From positions 1 to 64,000 of the forward strand of contig NZ_JAKVTW010000015.1 in assembly GCF_022489065.1 (NCBI RefSeq): a DNA stretch of 64,000 nucleotides, written 5' to 3'. The stretch is from Vreelandella neptunia. Its GTDB lineage: Bacteria > Pseudomonadota > Gammaproteobacteria > Pseudomonadales > Halomonadaceae. Position numbers and translations under genes: made by a program. Shown here piece after piece: positions 17,030 through 26,497 of this stretch. The stretch's first letter is position 1. Each line of letters starts with the position of its first letter. The notes below the pieces were generated by a model. It saw only the letters and a list, made by a program, of their open reading frames with translations. It ran no database searches and had not been told where the DNA came from.

Positions 17030-17994
17030 TGCGACCGGCATTAATCGGCGATATCGGTGGCACCAATGCACGCCTGGCGTTAGTAGCGCCGGGCGAGGTG
17101 ACACCACACGATATTATTAATCTTCCTTGTGCTGACTACCCCGGCGTGATTGAAGCGGTTCAAGACTACTTGAACCGTGTGGGCGCCACCGGTGACAACG
17201 CGCCTCAAGAGGCGTGTTTAGCCTTCGCCTGCCCCGTTCACGCTGAACGGGTTAAAATGACCAATAATCACTGGGATTTTTTGAAAAGCGACGTTCAGCA
17301 ACAGTTGAACCTGTCACTTTTCAAGGTCATCAACGACTTTACCGCCCAGGCGCTGGGCGTGCCTCATGTGGCAGCCAGTGATTTGGTCGAGGTTCAGCCG
17401 GGCAAGTCTCAGGGCCACGCTACACGGCTTGTGATTGGCCCTGGCACGGGGCTAGGCGTGGCTGGGGTATTTCCAGGTCAACACGCCTGGATACCACTGC
17501 CTACCGAAGGCGGGCATGTCACCTTTGCCCCGACGGACGATACCGAGCGAGCTATTCTGGATATCTTCAAACAGCGCCGTACACGTATTAGCGTAGAGCG
17601 CATATTGTGCGGCCAGGGCTTACTGGAGCTTTACCAAGCCTACTGCACCCTTGAGGGAATGGAGCCGCGTTTTACTAGCCCAGCGGAGGTGACCACAGCG
17701 GCCAATCAAGGCGATAGCCTCGCCACTGCAGCCCTGCTGCGCTTTCTAAAAATACTTGGCGATGTGTGTGGCGATGCCACTCTAACCATGGGCGCAAGAG
17801 GTGGTGTTTATCTATGTGGCGGCATTCTTCCCCGCTTGCTGGAGTGGCTGCCGAAAAGCGATCTGCGCGCCGCCTTTGTCAATAAAGGCCGTATGGGCAC
17901 ATATAATGCCGATATTCCGATATGGGTTGTCACCGCCCCTTGGACCGGCTTATTAGGTGCCGCCGAAGCGCTGCATAACGAAGAGGTTTTCTGA
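17029..17994 (+). CDS. glk: Glucokinase Glk
   Basis: It phosphorylates glucose with ATP, feeding Zwf and the Entner-Doudoroff enzymes. The 321-residue protein has the bacterial glucokinase signature: N-terminal LIGDIGGTNARLALV phosphate-binding motif, ACPVHAERVKMTNNHW substrate segment, the VINDFTAQALG motif, GPGTGLGVAG, and EGGHVTFAP. It overlaps the edd stop codon. Co-transcription with edd is typical of Entner-Doudoroff loci in related bacteria. Confidence 0.96.
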   Translation: MRPALIGDIGGTNARLALVAPGEVTPHDIINLPCADYPGVIEAVQDYLNRVGATGDNAPQEACLAFACPVHAERVKMTNNHWDFLKSDVQQQLNLSLFKVINDFTAQALGVPHVAASDLVEVQPGKSQGHATRLVIGPGTGLGVAGVFPGQHAWIPLPTEGGHVTFAPTDDTERAILDIFKQRRTRISVERILCGQGLLELYQAYCTLEGMEPRFTSPAEVTTAANQGDSLATAALLRFLKILGDVCGDATLTMGARGGVYLCGGILPRLLEWLPKSDLRAAFVNKGRMGTYNADIPIWVVTAPWTGLLGAAEALHNEEVF

Positions 17995-18017
17995 TCACAA
18001 CCTCTAAAAACATCAAT

Positions 18018-18899
18018 ATGGAACCTGCTATGCCCGCCGCAATCTTTGATGTGCCGTTTCTCCTCGGCATGATGCGTCTGCACGAAACACCTGCCATGCA
18101 CGAACCGGAGCGATTGGCGGACTGGATCGAAGCACGCCTGGAACAGGGACTCAACTGGTTTGACCATGCGGACATTTACGGCAGCGGCCAAGAGGAGACC
18201 CTGTTTGGCGCCGCGCTACGGGCGCGACCTGCTCTGGCTCAGCGAGTAAATATCGTCACCAAAGCGAGTATTGCTAACGACAACCCCGCCCCCGGTTCGG
18301 GCAAGGTAAAGCACTACAACGCTAGCCCTGCTTATCTTAATAGCGCCATTGATGGCTCACTTGCGCGGTTAAATGTCGAACGTCTCGATCACTTTTTGAT
18401 TCACCGCCCCGATCTGCTGATGAACGCGGAAGCGACCGGCCGCGCGCTGGACGACGCCATTGAAGCAGGCAAAATTGGTGCCGCAGGCGTTTCCAACCAT
18501 TTACCCAGCCAGTGGCGACGCTTGCAGAGCGCCATGCATCACCGCCTATCAGCCAACCAGATCGAGCTCTCGATTGCCCACACATCGCCTCTGTTTGACG
18601 GCAGTTTTGATGATCTATGCGCCGATGGGCACGCGCCCATGGCATGGTCGCCTTTAGCCGGTGGGCAGTTGATGCAAGGCGCCGTTGGCAAATGTTTGGC
18701 CAAGTGGGCGACAGAGCTTGATAGCTCCCCCAGCGCTTTAGCGCTGGCATGGCTGCGTAGTCTTCCCAACTCGCCAGTACCGGTAATCGGCAGCGTTAAG
18801 CCTGAGCGCATCAGCGACATGCTCAAAGGCCCCGCCATGCTACCCCGGGAAGCATGGTATGAATTACTGGAAGCCGCCCGCGGCCACTGCGTGGCATAA
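18018..18899 (+). CDS. Aldo/keto reductase
   Basis: This 293-residue NAD(P)H-dependent TIM-barrel oxidoreductase has the catalytic set visible as D and Y in FDHADIYG, K in TKAS, and H in FLIHRPD. It resembles the YdhF group. The substrate is unknown. A second ATG at 18030 has a GGAA-like site before it and could be the real start. It lies 23 bases after glk and 37 before the PfkB kinase, suggesting it belongs to the edd-glk transcript; an aldose or sugar-derived carbonyl substrate is a reasonable but untested idea. Confidence 0.88.
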   Translation: MEPAMPAAIFDVPFLLGMMRLHETPAMHEPERLADWIEARLEQGLNWFDHADIYGSGQEETLFGAALRARPALAQRVNIVTKASIANDNPAPGSGKVKHYNASPAYLNSAIDGSLARLNVERLDHFLIHRPDLLMNAEATGRALDDAIEAGKIGAAGVSNHLPSQWRRLQSAMHHRLSANQIELSIAHTSPLFDGSFDDLCADGHAPMAWSPLAGGQLMQGAVGKCLAKWATELDSSPSALALAWLRSLPNSPVPVIGSVKPERISDMLKGPAMLPREAWYELLEAARGHCVA

Positions 18900-18933
18900 A
18901 GCTGTCTTTTCAAACAATCACAATAAGGAACCA

Positions 18934-19884
18934 ATGATGACGCCAGTTATCGCGTTTGGCGAAGCCCTGGTTGATATGCTCTCCAGCCGTTTAGGGGCGG
19001 CTCCAGATGCCCAGGAAACCTTTACGCCCTACGCCGGTGGCGCTCCCGCTAACGTGGCGGTCGCCTGCGCCCGCTTGGGCATTCCTAGCCATTTTTTAGG
19101 CATGGTGGGCGACGATACGTTCGGGCATTTTTTGGTGCGTGAACTCAAAAGCCACAGTGTCGACACCAGCGGCGTGGTATTTACCCAAGAGGCTCGCACG
19201 GCGCTAGCGTTCGTTTCCCGAGATGACGTGGGAGAACGCACCTTTGATTTTTATCGACCGCCCGCCGCTGATCTGCTTTATCGCCTTGAGCATTTACCCC
19301 ACGGCGTCTTCGAGAGCCCTGCCATTCTGCACCTGTGCAGTAACAGCCTGACCGACCCAGAGATCGCCGACGTTACCCTGGCGATGGCCACTATGGCTAA
19401 GCGTGCAGGCTGCCTGGTCAGCGTCGATGCCAACCTACGCCATAATCTTTGGCCCGGCGGTGAAGCGGACGCCAGCCTAGTCACCCAGCTATTAGACGGC
19501 GCTGAGCTGCTCAAGCTCTCCCTGGAAGAGCTTGACTACTTACGCGCAGATCACCCTGCCGAGTCGTGGCTTTCAGAGCGTTTAGCGGCAGGTGTGAAAG
19601 TTATCTTGATTACCGATGGCCCCAATGATGTCCTGCTTAAAGGCGTCGGAATCGACCAGCGCATTGCGCCTCCCAAAGTGGAAGCAGTCGATACTACCGC
19701 CGGAGGCGACGCCTTTATTGGTGGGCTGTTGGCGGAACTCTCGGCCCACGGCATCAATGAAGACTGGCAGAGTGATGCCGACTTCTTGCATCGCGCGGTC
19801 GTTACTGCTTGCCGCTGCGGCGCCCATGCCGTTACCCGCCCTGGCGCTTACGCCTCACTGCCAACTCGTGCTGATATTGACTGA
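18934..19884 (+). CDS. PfkB-family sugar kinase, probable fructokinase
   Basis: This is a ribokinase-fold sugar kinase of about 316 residues. It begins with TPVIAFGEALVDML, carries YAGGAPANVAVACARLG (sugar and dimer region) and the C-terminal signature DTTAGGDAFIGGLL with the catalytic aspartate. The frame is open from 18859, overlapping the previous gene, but AAGGAA just before the ATG pair at 18934/18937 marks the start. Fructokinase is the most likely activity because of the GEALVD start and the locus, but 2-keto-3-deoxygluconate kinases look similar. A strong terminator follows. Confidence 0.87.
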   Translation: MMTPVIAFGEALVDMLSSRLGAAPDAQETFTPYAGGAPANVAVACARLGIPSHFLGMVGDDTFGHFLVRELKSHSVDTSGVVFTQEARTALAFVSRDDVGERTFDFYRPPAADLLYRLEHLPHGVFESPAILHLCSNSLTDPEIADVTLAMATMAKRAGCLVSVDANLRHNLWPGGEADASLVTQLLDGAELLKLSLEELDYLRADHPAESWLSERLAAGVKVILITDGPNDVLLKGVGIDQRIAPPKVEAVDTTAGGDAFIGGLLAELSAHGINEDWQSDADFLHRAVVTACRCGAHAVTRPGAYASLPTRADID

Positions 19885-19914
19885 AATAGCGCAAAGCGAA
19901 GCACACCACAGACG

Positions 19915-19942
19915 GCGCGCCTGAATAAGGCGCGCTTTTTTT
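19915..19942 (+). terminator. Rho-independent terminator after the kinase gene
   Basis: GCGCGCC and GGCGCGC arms enclose a seven-base loop (TGAATAA) and are followed by seven T residues. It ends the edd-glk-reductase-kinase transcription unit. Confidence 0.93.
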
Positions 19943-20010
19943 ATATCTGCGCCAAGGCATACCAATCGCCAGTTTTACTCGTACTTATGTCTAAAGCAGC
20001 CAGCTTGTAC

Positions 20011-20025
20011 AAATGTCAGACATTT
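20011..20025. promoter_or_regulatory. GntR-type operator upstream of the regulator gene
   Basis: AAATGTCAGACATTT is a perfect palindrome around a central base, 44 bases before the preferred start of the GntR-family gene. An almost identical copy stands before the sodium:solute symporter gene at 26293-26307. The layout suggests autoregulation and control of galactonate transport by the same regulator. Confidence 0.75.
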
Positions 20026-20068
20026 AATAGACTGATGTAAAATAGCCCATTAAATGACGGGAAACGCT

Positions 20069-20788
20069 ATGACGTTGGATGCCCTGCCGCTCCACCAAGG
20101 GGGCGCGGAAAACTTAGCGCGGCTACTCGCCCAGGCGTTGCTGGCAGGCCATTGGCAACCCGGCGATGTGTTTCCCCGGGAGCTGGATATTGGTGCTCAT
20201 TTTAACGTCAGCCGTAATCAGGTACGTAATGCGCTGACAAGTCTCACCGCTGCTGGGTTACTAGAGCGCACAGCGGGACGTGGCACGCAGGTTCGCGACA
20301 TAGGCGATTGGCACCTGCTCGACCCGCTGATGAGCGAGTGGATGTCAGGGCTGATCAACCTGGATCCACAACTGGTAAGCGCTATTTACGCCTTTCGCTA
20401 CTCTGCCGAGCCGGTGGTGGCAGGTTTGGCGGCACAGGCAGCCCAGGCTGAAGACCTTGAACGCCTTGATAACGCCTTTATGGGCATGGAAAAAACGGCC
20501 AACAGCGCTGAAGCCCGAGCCGACCACGCCGAGTATGACGTTGCCTTTCACGATGCCACCTACCGGGCCAGTCATAATTTGGTTTGGCGACAAATGGGTC
20601 ATTTACTGCGGCCTTCTATCATGGCGCTGATACACCGCTCGCAACACCGCACCGACACATTAGACGACAGCTTAGCCCGCCATCGCCAGGTACTTGAGGC
20701 CATACGTAACCGCGATGCCCATGCCGCAGAGACCGCTGCAAGAGAAGTGCTGCGCCGCACGGCTATCGACCTCGGCATTGTCAGTTAA
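20069..20788 (+). CDS. dgoR: GntR/FadR-family regulator of galactonate genes
   Basis: This is a 239-residue FadR-subfamily repressor. The winged-helix domain at about 15-80 includes PGDVFPRELDIGAHFNVSRNQVRNAL and LLERTAGRGTQV; an all-helical FCD ligand domain follows with the expected acidic/histidine metal positions (EYDVAFHDATYRAS, RHRQVLEAIRNRDA). I chose 20069 over 20054 because GGGAA precedes it at good spacing. It is followed at 43 bases by dgoD, so a DgoR-like role responding to galactonate or its product is likely. The palindrome just upstream is its presumed operator. Confidence 0.88.
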   Translation: MTLDALPLHQGGAENLARLLAQALLAGHWQPGDVFPRELDIGAHFNVSRNQVRNALTSLTAAGLLERTAGRGTQVRDIGDWHLLDPLMSEWMSGLINLDPQLVSAIYAFRYSAEPVVAGLAAQAAQAEDLERLDNAFMGMEKTANSAEARADHAEYDVAFHDATYRASHNLVWRQMGHLLRPSIMALIHRSQHRTDTLDDSLARHRQVLEAIRNRDAHAAETAAREVLRRTAIDLGIVS

Positions 20789-20831
20789 CAATGACTCACT
20801 TAATACTTCCTATCCAGAAGGATGACCGAAC

Positions 20832-21980
20832 ATGAAAATTACCAAACTCAAGACCTGGCAAGTTCCTCCGCGCTGGCTGTTCCTAAAAATTGAGACCGAC
20901 GAAGGCTGCTACGGCTGGGGTGAACCAGTGATTGAAGGCCGCGCGGCAACCGTCGAAGCCGCCGTACACGAACTTTCCGACTATCTGATCGGCCAAGACC
21001 CGCATCGTATCGAACATCTCTGGAACATCATGTATCGCGCCGGATTCTACCGCGGCGGCCCTATTCTGATGAGCGCGATTGCCGGTATTGATCAGGCGCT
21101 ATGGGATCTTAAAGGTCGCGATCTAGGAGTTCCCGTTCACCAACTGTTAGGCGGTGCCGTGCGCGACAAAATGCGCATGTATGCTTGGACTGGTGGTGAC
21201 CGCCCAAGCGACGTGGGCGCTGGCGCTAAAGCGCTGGTCGACAAAGGCTTCACAGCCTTCAAAATGAACGGCACTCCTGAAATGCAGATCGTCGATTCAC
21301 ACCGCAAGGTCGATGAAGCCGTAGCCCGTGTAGCGGAAGCCCGCGATGCGGTGGGCCCAGATGTGGGCATTGGTATCGACTTTCATGGTCGCGTCCACCG
21401 CCCTATGGCCAAAGCACTGCTACGCGAGTTAGAGCCCTTCCACCCGATGTTTGTAGAGGAGCCGGTCGCCCCCGAACACCTGCCCTGCTTGAAAGATATC
21501 GCCGGTGGTTTGGGCTACCCATTGGCGACCGGCGAGCGGCTGCATACCCGCTTCCAGTTCCGCGACCTCCTGGCCGACGGCATGATCGACATTATCCAGC
21601 CGGATATTTCCCACTGCGGCGGTATCAGCGAAGGCCTCAAAATCGCTGCGCTGGCATCCGCCTACGATGTCGCCCTGGCGCCCCACTGCCCGCTTGGCCC
21701 GTTAACCCTGGCCGCATCGCTGCAGCTGGATGCAGTGAGCCACAACGCCTTTATTCAAGAACAGAGCATGGGCATTCACTACAACCAGGGTAATGATGTA
21801 CTCGACTACCTGGTCGATAAATCCGCCCTCGCCATTAAAGATGGTTTCTGCGCCATTCCCCAGGGCCCAGGTCTGGGTGTTGAGATCAACGAAGAATTCG
21901 TTGAGGAGCGCGCCAAGGTTGGCCACCGCTGGCGCAACCCGGTCTGGACTCATGAAGACGGCTCAATTGCGGAGTGGTAA
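20832..21980 (+). CDS. dgoD: D-galactonate dehydratase DgoD
   Basis: It converts D-galactonate to 2-dehydro-3-deoxygalactonate. This is a 382-residue enolase-superfamily enzyme with the DgoD pattern: [14 protein letters not shown] start, the KMNGTPEM segment, metal ligands in [20 protein letters not shown] and [12 protein letters not shown], and the catalytic histidine in [15 protein letters not shown]. Length and motifs match experimentally known members closely. It starts the catabolic genes dgoD-dgoK-dgoA, which are spaced by only a few bases. Confidence 0.96.
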   Translation: MKITKLKTWQVPPRWLFLKIETDEGCYGWGEPVIEGRAATVEAAVHELSDYLIGQDPHRIEHLWNIMYRAGFYRGGPILMSAIAGIDQALWDLKGRDLGVPVHQLLGGAVRDKMRMYAWTGGDRPSDVGAGAKALVDKGFTAFKMNGTPEMQIVDSHRKVDEAVARVAEARDAVGPDVGIGIDFHGRVHRPMAKALLRELEPFHPMFVEEPVAPEHLPCLKDIAGGLGYPLATGERLHTRFQFRDLLADGMIDIIQPDISHCGGISEGLKIAALASAYDVALAPHCPLGPLTLAASLQLDAVSHNAFIQEQSMGIHYNQGNDVLDYLVDKSALAIKDGFCAIPQGPGLGVEINEEFVEERAKVGHRWRNPVWTHEDGSIAEW

Positions 21981-21983
21981 GCC

Positions 21984-22994
21984 ATGGGATCAACCGTGAT
22001 AAGTGAAGCGACGGAGCTAGCGTCCAAGCTTTCGTGGATTGCCGCCGATTGGGGTTCCAGCAACCTGCGCGTATGGGGGCTAGACAAAGACGACCAAGTG
22101 ATTGCCCAAGCCAGCAGCGATAAAGGTATGCTGGCGCTTAAAGCCAATGAGTATGAAGCCGAGTTACGGCGTCTGGTGGCTGATTGGCTACCCGCTAGCG
22201 AGCGGATAGATGTAATGGTATGCGGAATGGCAGGCGCCCGTCAGGGCTGGCTGGAAGCCGCCTATTTACCGGTACCCACGCGTCTTGACCAGCTTAGCCA
22301 AGGCGCTGTAACACCAACGCTTTCGGGCAACAAGTTGCGTGTTTATCTGCTGCCCGGTTTAAGCCAAACGCGCAGTACCGCAACACACTTTGATGTGATG
22401 CGCGGTGAAGAGACTCAATTGGCAGGCCTTGTCGCTGATTCGCCAGACTTTACAGGCCTTGCCTGCTTGCCCGGCACTCACGCCAAATGGGCGACCCTGG
22501 AGGCAGGCGCGGTACGCGGATTTTCGACCTATCTAACCGGCGAGCTTTATCAACTGCTGTCCAACCAATCGGTGCTAAAACATTCCGTTTCAAACTCCTC
22601 AGCGGCGAGCGAAGATCTTAGCGATGCGGTTTGCCGTGATGCGTTTATCTCAGCCGTCAGCGAGATCCACGCATCGCCCGAAAGCTTTAGTAGCCGACTC
22701 TTTGGCTTACGTGCCCAGGATTTACTCGATGGCCGCCTCCCTTCAGGCACAACACGGGGAGCGGTGCTTGCAGCAAGGCTCTCAGGGCTTGCTATCGGTC
22801 TTGAGCTCGCTGGCGCCTGCCGTGAACGAACCAACAACGCGCCCATTATGCTGATTGGCAATCAGACGCTTAGCCAGCGATATACGCTGGCGCTCAATGC
22901 CATCGGCTATCAAACGCAGCATGTAGATGGCGACACCGCCGTACTGGCAGGTCTACGTCTTGCCCACCATGCGCTAAAGGCTGAAAGCCACTAA
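21984..22994 (+). CDS. dgoK: 2-dehydro-3-deoxygalactonokinase DgoK
   Basis: It phosphorylates 2-dehydro-3-deoxygalactonate. The 336-residue protein shows the family's WIAADWGSSNLRVWGL phosphate-binding N-terminus, DVMVCGMAGARQGW, LLPGLSQ, the MRGEETQLAGL motif and CLPGTHAKWATLE. It begins three bases after the dgoD stop and is followed directly by dgoA, matching the usual dgo operon composition. Confidence 0.94.
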   Translation: MGSTVISEATELASKLSWIAADWGSSNLRVWGLDKDDQVIAQASSDKGMLALKANEYEAELRRLVADWLPASERIDVMVCGMAGARQGWLEAAYLPVPTRLDQLSQGAVTPTLSGNKLRVYLLPGLSQTRSTATHFDVMRGEETQLAGLVADSPDFTGLACLPGTHAKWATLEAGAVRGFSTYLTGELYQLLSNQSVLKHSVSNSSAASEDLSDAVCRDAFISAVSEIHASPESFSSRLFGLRAQDLLDGRLPSGTTRGAVLAARLSGLAIGLELAGACRERTNNAPIMLIGNQTLSQRYTLALNAIGYQTQHVDGDTAVLAGLRLAHHALKAESH

Positions 22995-23015
22995 CTGTTA
23001 ATGGGGAGATTTGCT

Positions 23016-23621
23016 ATGACGCTGCCTTTGATCGGTATTTTACGCGGGGTATCACCGGATGAAGCCGTGGATGTCGCAGAAGCGGTGCTTGCCGCGGGGA
23101 TCAACCAAATTGAGGTGCCGCTTAACTCACCTAACCCGCTGGAGAGCATTCGCCGCTTAGTGGCAGCATTTGGTGATCGTGCGGTGATTGGAGCAGGCAC
23201 GGTGCTAATCCCTGCCCAGGTGCGCGATGTTTACGCTGCGGGTGGGCGCCTAATCGTTTCGCCCAACTGCAGGCCGGCGGTGATTGAAGAAACCTATAAG
23301 CTTGGGATGGCGAGTTGGCCGGGGATTGTCACCCCTTCCGAAGCCTTCGATGCACTCGATGCAGGGGCAACGGGGCTTAAACTCTTCCCTGCCGTGCAGG
23401 TCGGTTTGGAGGGTATGAAAGCAGTACGTGCAGTGCTACCAGCAGGCACGCTTTTGTATGCTGTGGGCGGCGTTGGCGTCGATAACTTTGCCGAATGGCG
23501 AGCAGCAGGGGTTGATGGCGCGGGCCTCGGCAGTGCGCTATATAAACCTGGCCAAAGCGCCTCCCGAGTCGGCAAGCAGGCACAAGCCCTAGTCGACGCT
23601 TGGCTAGCAGGAGAACAATAA
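23016..23621 (+). CDS. dgoA: 2-dehydro-3-deoxy-6-phosphogalactonate aldolase DgoA
   Basis: It splits KDPGal into pyruvate and glyceraldehyde 3-phosphate. This class I aldolase of the KDPG/KDPGal family has about 201 residues, with PLIGILRG at the start, IEVPLNSPNPLESI, GAGTVL, the Schiff-base lysine in TGLKLFPA, and AVGGVGVDNF. GGGGAG before the ATG at 23016 supports this start over 23001. It is distinct from the eda product at 26.5-27.2 kb and matches the DgoA subgroup (the LNSP motif). Confidence 0.94.
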   Translation: MTLPLIGILRGVSPDEAVDVAEAVLAAGINQIEVPLNSPNPLESIRRLVAAFGDRAVIGAGTVLIPAQVRDVYAAGGRLIVSPNCRPAVIEETYKLGMASWPGIVTPSEAFDALDAGATGLKLFPAVQVGLEGMKAVRAVLPAGTLLYAVGGVGVDNFAEWRAAGVDGAGLGSALYKPGQSASRVGKQAQALVDAWLAGEQ

Positions 23622-23635
23622 GGAGAACAACGTAA

Positions 23636-24532
23636 ATGACGACAGAGATAAAAGTTTCAACTTGGCAGGCCGAGTTAGCGGTCGATTGCCGCTGCACCTT
23701 AGGTGAAGGCCCGCAATGGGATGCCAACCATCAGCGCCTTTACTGGTGCGATATTCTTGAAAAGCAACTGCACTGGCTAGCCCCCGCCACGGGAGAAAGC
23801 GGCCATCATCAACTTGACCATATGGTATCGCTGGCCGCACCGCTTGACGGGGGCGGCCTGCTACTCGTCGGTGAAGACCGCCTAAGCCGCTTCGATCCTG
23901 TCAATGCCGCTGTTGAAAGGTTCTGTGATTTCGAAACCGACAACCCAGTAACCCGTAGCAATGACGCCCGCATTGATCGCCATGGCAGTCTTTGGCTCTC
24001 CACCATGGGTAAAAAAGCCGAAAAAGGCGCTGGCAGCCTTTACCGCCTGCATCGCGGCAAGCTCACACTTTTGCTCTCAGGCCTGACCATTCCCAATGCC
24101 ATCTGCTTTTCTGAAGATGGCGAGTTTGCATGGTTTACCGATACCGCCACCGGCGTGGTAATGCGCTGGACGCTCGATAGCGAAGGCTGGCCTCAAGGTG
24201 AGCCGCAGTCCTGGGCAGATTTCTCCACGACATTAGGTAACCCCGATGGCGCCGTCGTCGATAGCGAAGGCTGCATCTGGTTAGCACTCTGGGGAGCGGG
24301 CCAGGTGGCCCGTCTAAATCAAGATGGCCATGTGATTGGTCTTATTGAATTACCGGTTAGCCAGCCCTCCTGCCCGGCATTTGCAGGGGCCGATCTTGAA
24401 ATGCTGTATATCACCACGGCGCAAGAGGGGTTTAGTGATGAGCAGCTAGCTCAGGAGCCCAGCGCAGGCTCGCTGTATGTCGTCGAAACCGGTGTTAAAG
24501 GGCTAGCCGAACTGCCGCTACGCTTGGTTTAG
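23636..24532 (+). CDS. SMP-30/gluconolactonase-like lactonase
   Basis: This is a 298-residue six-bladed propeller protein of the SMP-30 family, which hydrolyses sugar lactones. Metal-ligand positions visible are the early glutamate in TLGEGPQWD, the asparagine/aspartate in NDARIDRHGSLW, NAICFSEDG, and NPDGAVVDSEG. An AGGAGAA site lies before the ATG, 14 bases after dgoA. As last gene of the dgo set it most likely opens galactonolactone to galactonate, so that galactose oxidised by a dehydrogenase elsewhere could enter the pathway. Substrate choice is inferred. Confidence 0.87.
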   Translation: MTTEIKVSTWQAELAVDCRCTLGEGPQWDANHQRLYWCDILEKQLHWLAPATGESGHHQLDHMVSLAAPLDGGGLLLVGEDRLSRFDPVNAAVERFCDFETDNPVTRSNDARIDRHGSLWLSTMGKKAEKGAGSLYRLHRGKLTLLLSGLTIPNAICFSEDGEFAWFTDTATGVVMRWTLDSEGWPQGEPQSWADFSTTLGNPDGAVVDSEGCIWLALWGAGQVARLNQDGHVIGLIELPVSQPSCPAFAGADLEMLYITTAQEGFSDEQLAQEPSAGSLYVVETGVKGLAELPLRLV

Positions 24533-24561
24533 CACTCTCACCAATCATGTAAGTAACAAAA

Positions 24562-24589
24562 GGCCCCGCTAGCGGATACTAGCGGGGCC
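24562..24589. terminator. Terminator between convergent dgo operon and symporter gene
   Basis: Eleven-base arms GGCCCCGCTAG and CTAGCGGGGCC enclose a six-base loop. A T-rich tract follows on the plus strand and a TTTTG tract on the minus strand, so it can serve both converging transcripts. Confidence 0.85.
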
Positions 24590-24639
24590 TCTTCTATTAC
24601 GCTGTTACGGCTTCACCTCTTAACGACCAAGGGTAGCAA

Positions 24640-26235
24640 TCACCCAGCGAAGCTTATATACATAACGATAACCAGTACTACCAGCACGATACCGGCGGGC
24701 ACGGCACCCTTCCACGGCGTTAGATCGACATCACCGCTGTGCTCTTGTACCCAGTCAGTCTCACGTGGGCGCACCTTGCCGATAATCAGCATCACGACAA
24801 CCAGCAACGCAAACACCAGCGCCACGAAGTGGAACTCGTGCATGATTTGCGGCAGTAGTGTAAACGGTGGCACAAAGTAGCCTGCTGCAATTAATAAGCA
24901 GCCGCCAATCAGGGCTATTTTCGCTGCCATTGGCGGAACACGCTTGGTCAGCAGGCCCACCAGCACCACGGCAAGAATGGGAATGAAGTAGATCGCGTTC
25001 ATTTTCTGCAGGTAGCCAAACAGGCTCTCCTGGCCAGCCAGCAGCGGCGCGATGATCATGGTGATGATGGCCATAATCCAGCCAAAGATCTTGCCTGACT
25101 TGACCACCTGCATTTCGGTCGCGTCCTTGTTCAACACGCCTTTATAAATGCCCAGACTGAAAATAGTAGTGGTGCTGTTCAGCGCCGAGTTAAACGACGA
25201 TAGGATCGCACCGACCATCACTGCAGCGAAAAACCCGGTGAGATACGGCGGCAGTACGTTAAACACCAAGTGACCGTAGGCTTCATCGGCACGCACGCCT
25301 TGATCGGCATAAAGATGGTAAGCAATGATCCCCGGCAGCACCAGATACAGCGGGCCCAGCAGTTTAAACAGACCGGTCAGCAGCACGCCCTTCTGGCCTT
25401 CAGCCAGGTTTTTGGCCGCAAAGGTACGCTGAATAATCTGTTGGTTGGTGCTCCAATAGAAGAGATTAATCAGGAAAACGCCGGTAAACAGGGTAAAGAA
25501 CGGCACCTGCTGATCAGCGCCGCCAATCGAATTCAGTTTATCCGGGTCGCTCTCTTTAAGGATGCTCCAACCTTCCAAAATACCGCTGCCACCACTCACC
25601 GCCTGCAGGCCGAAGTAGACGATCACGAAACCGCCAATCAAAAGCCCGACACCATTAAGCGTGTCCGAAACCGCAACCGTGCGCAGCCCGCCAAACAGCG
25701 CGTACACCGCACCAATAATGCCGACGATCCATACCGTCAACCATAGCAGCGTAGTGGAAGACTCAATGCCAGTTAAGCCCGGCAGGTCGAGCATTCCCTG
25801 CAACCCTATAGCGCCTGAATAGAGGATAATCGGCAGCAAAATCACCGCGTAGGCAATTAAGAAGATGATATTGGTGATTAGCTGCGTCGTTTTATCGAAC
25901 CGTATTTCGAGTAACTGCGGTAAAGTGGCGATGCCGCTTTTCAGAAAACGCGGCAGGAAAAAAAGCGCCAGCGCTACCAGCGCAATAACTGCCACCACTT
26001 CCCAGGCCATCACACTTAAACCATCGGCAAAAGCAGCCCCGTTCAGCCCTACCATTTGCTCGGTAGAGAGATTGGTCATCAGCAGTGAGCCAGCAATCAG
26101 CGGGAAGGTTAGCGTGCGCCCAGCCAAAAAGTAGCCGCTGGTGCTTGAGTGGTCATCTCGGCGGGTGATACGCCAAGTGATAAAGGCGACAAGTCCTGTA
26201 AAGAACAGGAAGGACGCCAGGGTCAACGCGTGCAT
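24640..26235 (-). CDS. Sodium:solute symporter (SSS family), probable galactonate or galactose transporter
   Basis: This 531-residue inner-membrane protein has about 13-14 hydrophobic segments and the SSS fold. Features include the N-terminal [37 protein letters not shown], the [19 protein letters not shown] segment typical of SGLT-type sugar symporters, and [14 protein letters not shown], the region carrying sodium-site serines. It is convergent to the dgo operon and has a near-identical copy of the GntR operator upstream, so it is probably the importer for this pathway. Most dgo loci use an MFS DgoT instead, so this is a substitution. Confidence 0.88.
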   Translation of the reverse strand: MHALTLASFLFFTGLVAFITWRITRRDDHSSTSGYFLAGRTLTFPLIAGSLLMTNLSTEQMVGLNGAAFADGLSVMAWEVVAVIALVALALFFLPRFLKSGIATLPQLLEIRFDKTTQLITNIIFLIAYAVILLPIILYSGAIGLQGMLDLPGLTGIESSTTLLWLTVWIVGIIGAVYALFGGLRTVAVSDTLNGVGLLIGGFVIVYFGLQAVSGGSGILEGWSILKESDPDKLNSIGGADQQVPFFTLFTGVFLINLFYWSTNQQIIQRTFAAKNLAEGQKGVLLTGLFKLLGPLYLVLPGIIAYHLYADQGVRADEAYGHLVFNVLPPYLTGFFAAVMVGAILSSFNSALNSTTTIFSLGIYKGVLNKDATEMQVVKSGKIFGWIMAIITMIIAPLLAGQESLFGYLQKMNAIYFIPILAVVLVGLLTKRVPPMAAKIALIGGCLLIAAGYFVPPFTLLPQIMHEFHFVALVFALLVVVMLIIGKVRPRETDWVQEHSGDVDLTPWKGAVPAGIVLVVLVIVMYISFAG

Positions 26236-26292
26236 ATTGACTCACCTCATCATCATTAAAAGTGGCACGCACGTTAAGGTATGCGCGGATTA

Positions 26293-26307
26293 AAATGTCA
26301 GACATAT
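26293..26307. promoter_or_regulatory. GntR-type operator upstream of the symporter gene
   Basis: AAATGTCAGACATAT differs at one position from the perfect palindrome in front of the GntR-family gene at 20011-20025. It lies about 60 bases before the symporter start on the minus strand. Confidence 0.75.
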
Positions 26308-26401
26308 TATTCAGTCATTTTAGATGAGCTGAATATAGTCCCGTTATACATCTTTGGTCTTATACACTTCTTCGAAGCGCCAAGAGGATACAGCATGCCT
26401 A

Positions 26402-26455
26402 CAAAAAAGCCCCGGCTCTGTTCTTAAACATTGCGTTTAAAAACATAAACCAGGG
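26402..26455 (-). terminator. Terminator of the zwf-pgl-eda operon
   Basis: On the minus strand an AGCCCTGG / CCGGGGCT outer stem encloses an inner GTTTTTAAAC / GTTTAAGAAC pair, followed by six U residues. It stands 43 bases after the eda stop. Confidence 0.8.
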
Positions 26456-26497
26456 CTATTACCAGCGCTGCTCTAGAGGTGAGCAGCTGCGGTTTAC

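Noticed and set aside
22550..22861. Antisense frame within dgoK
   Set aside because: Overlaps a recognised kinase, with no independent evidence.
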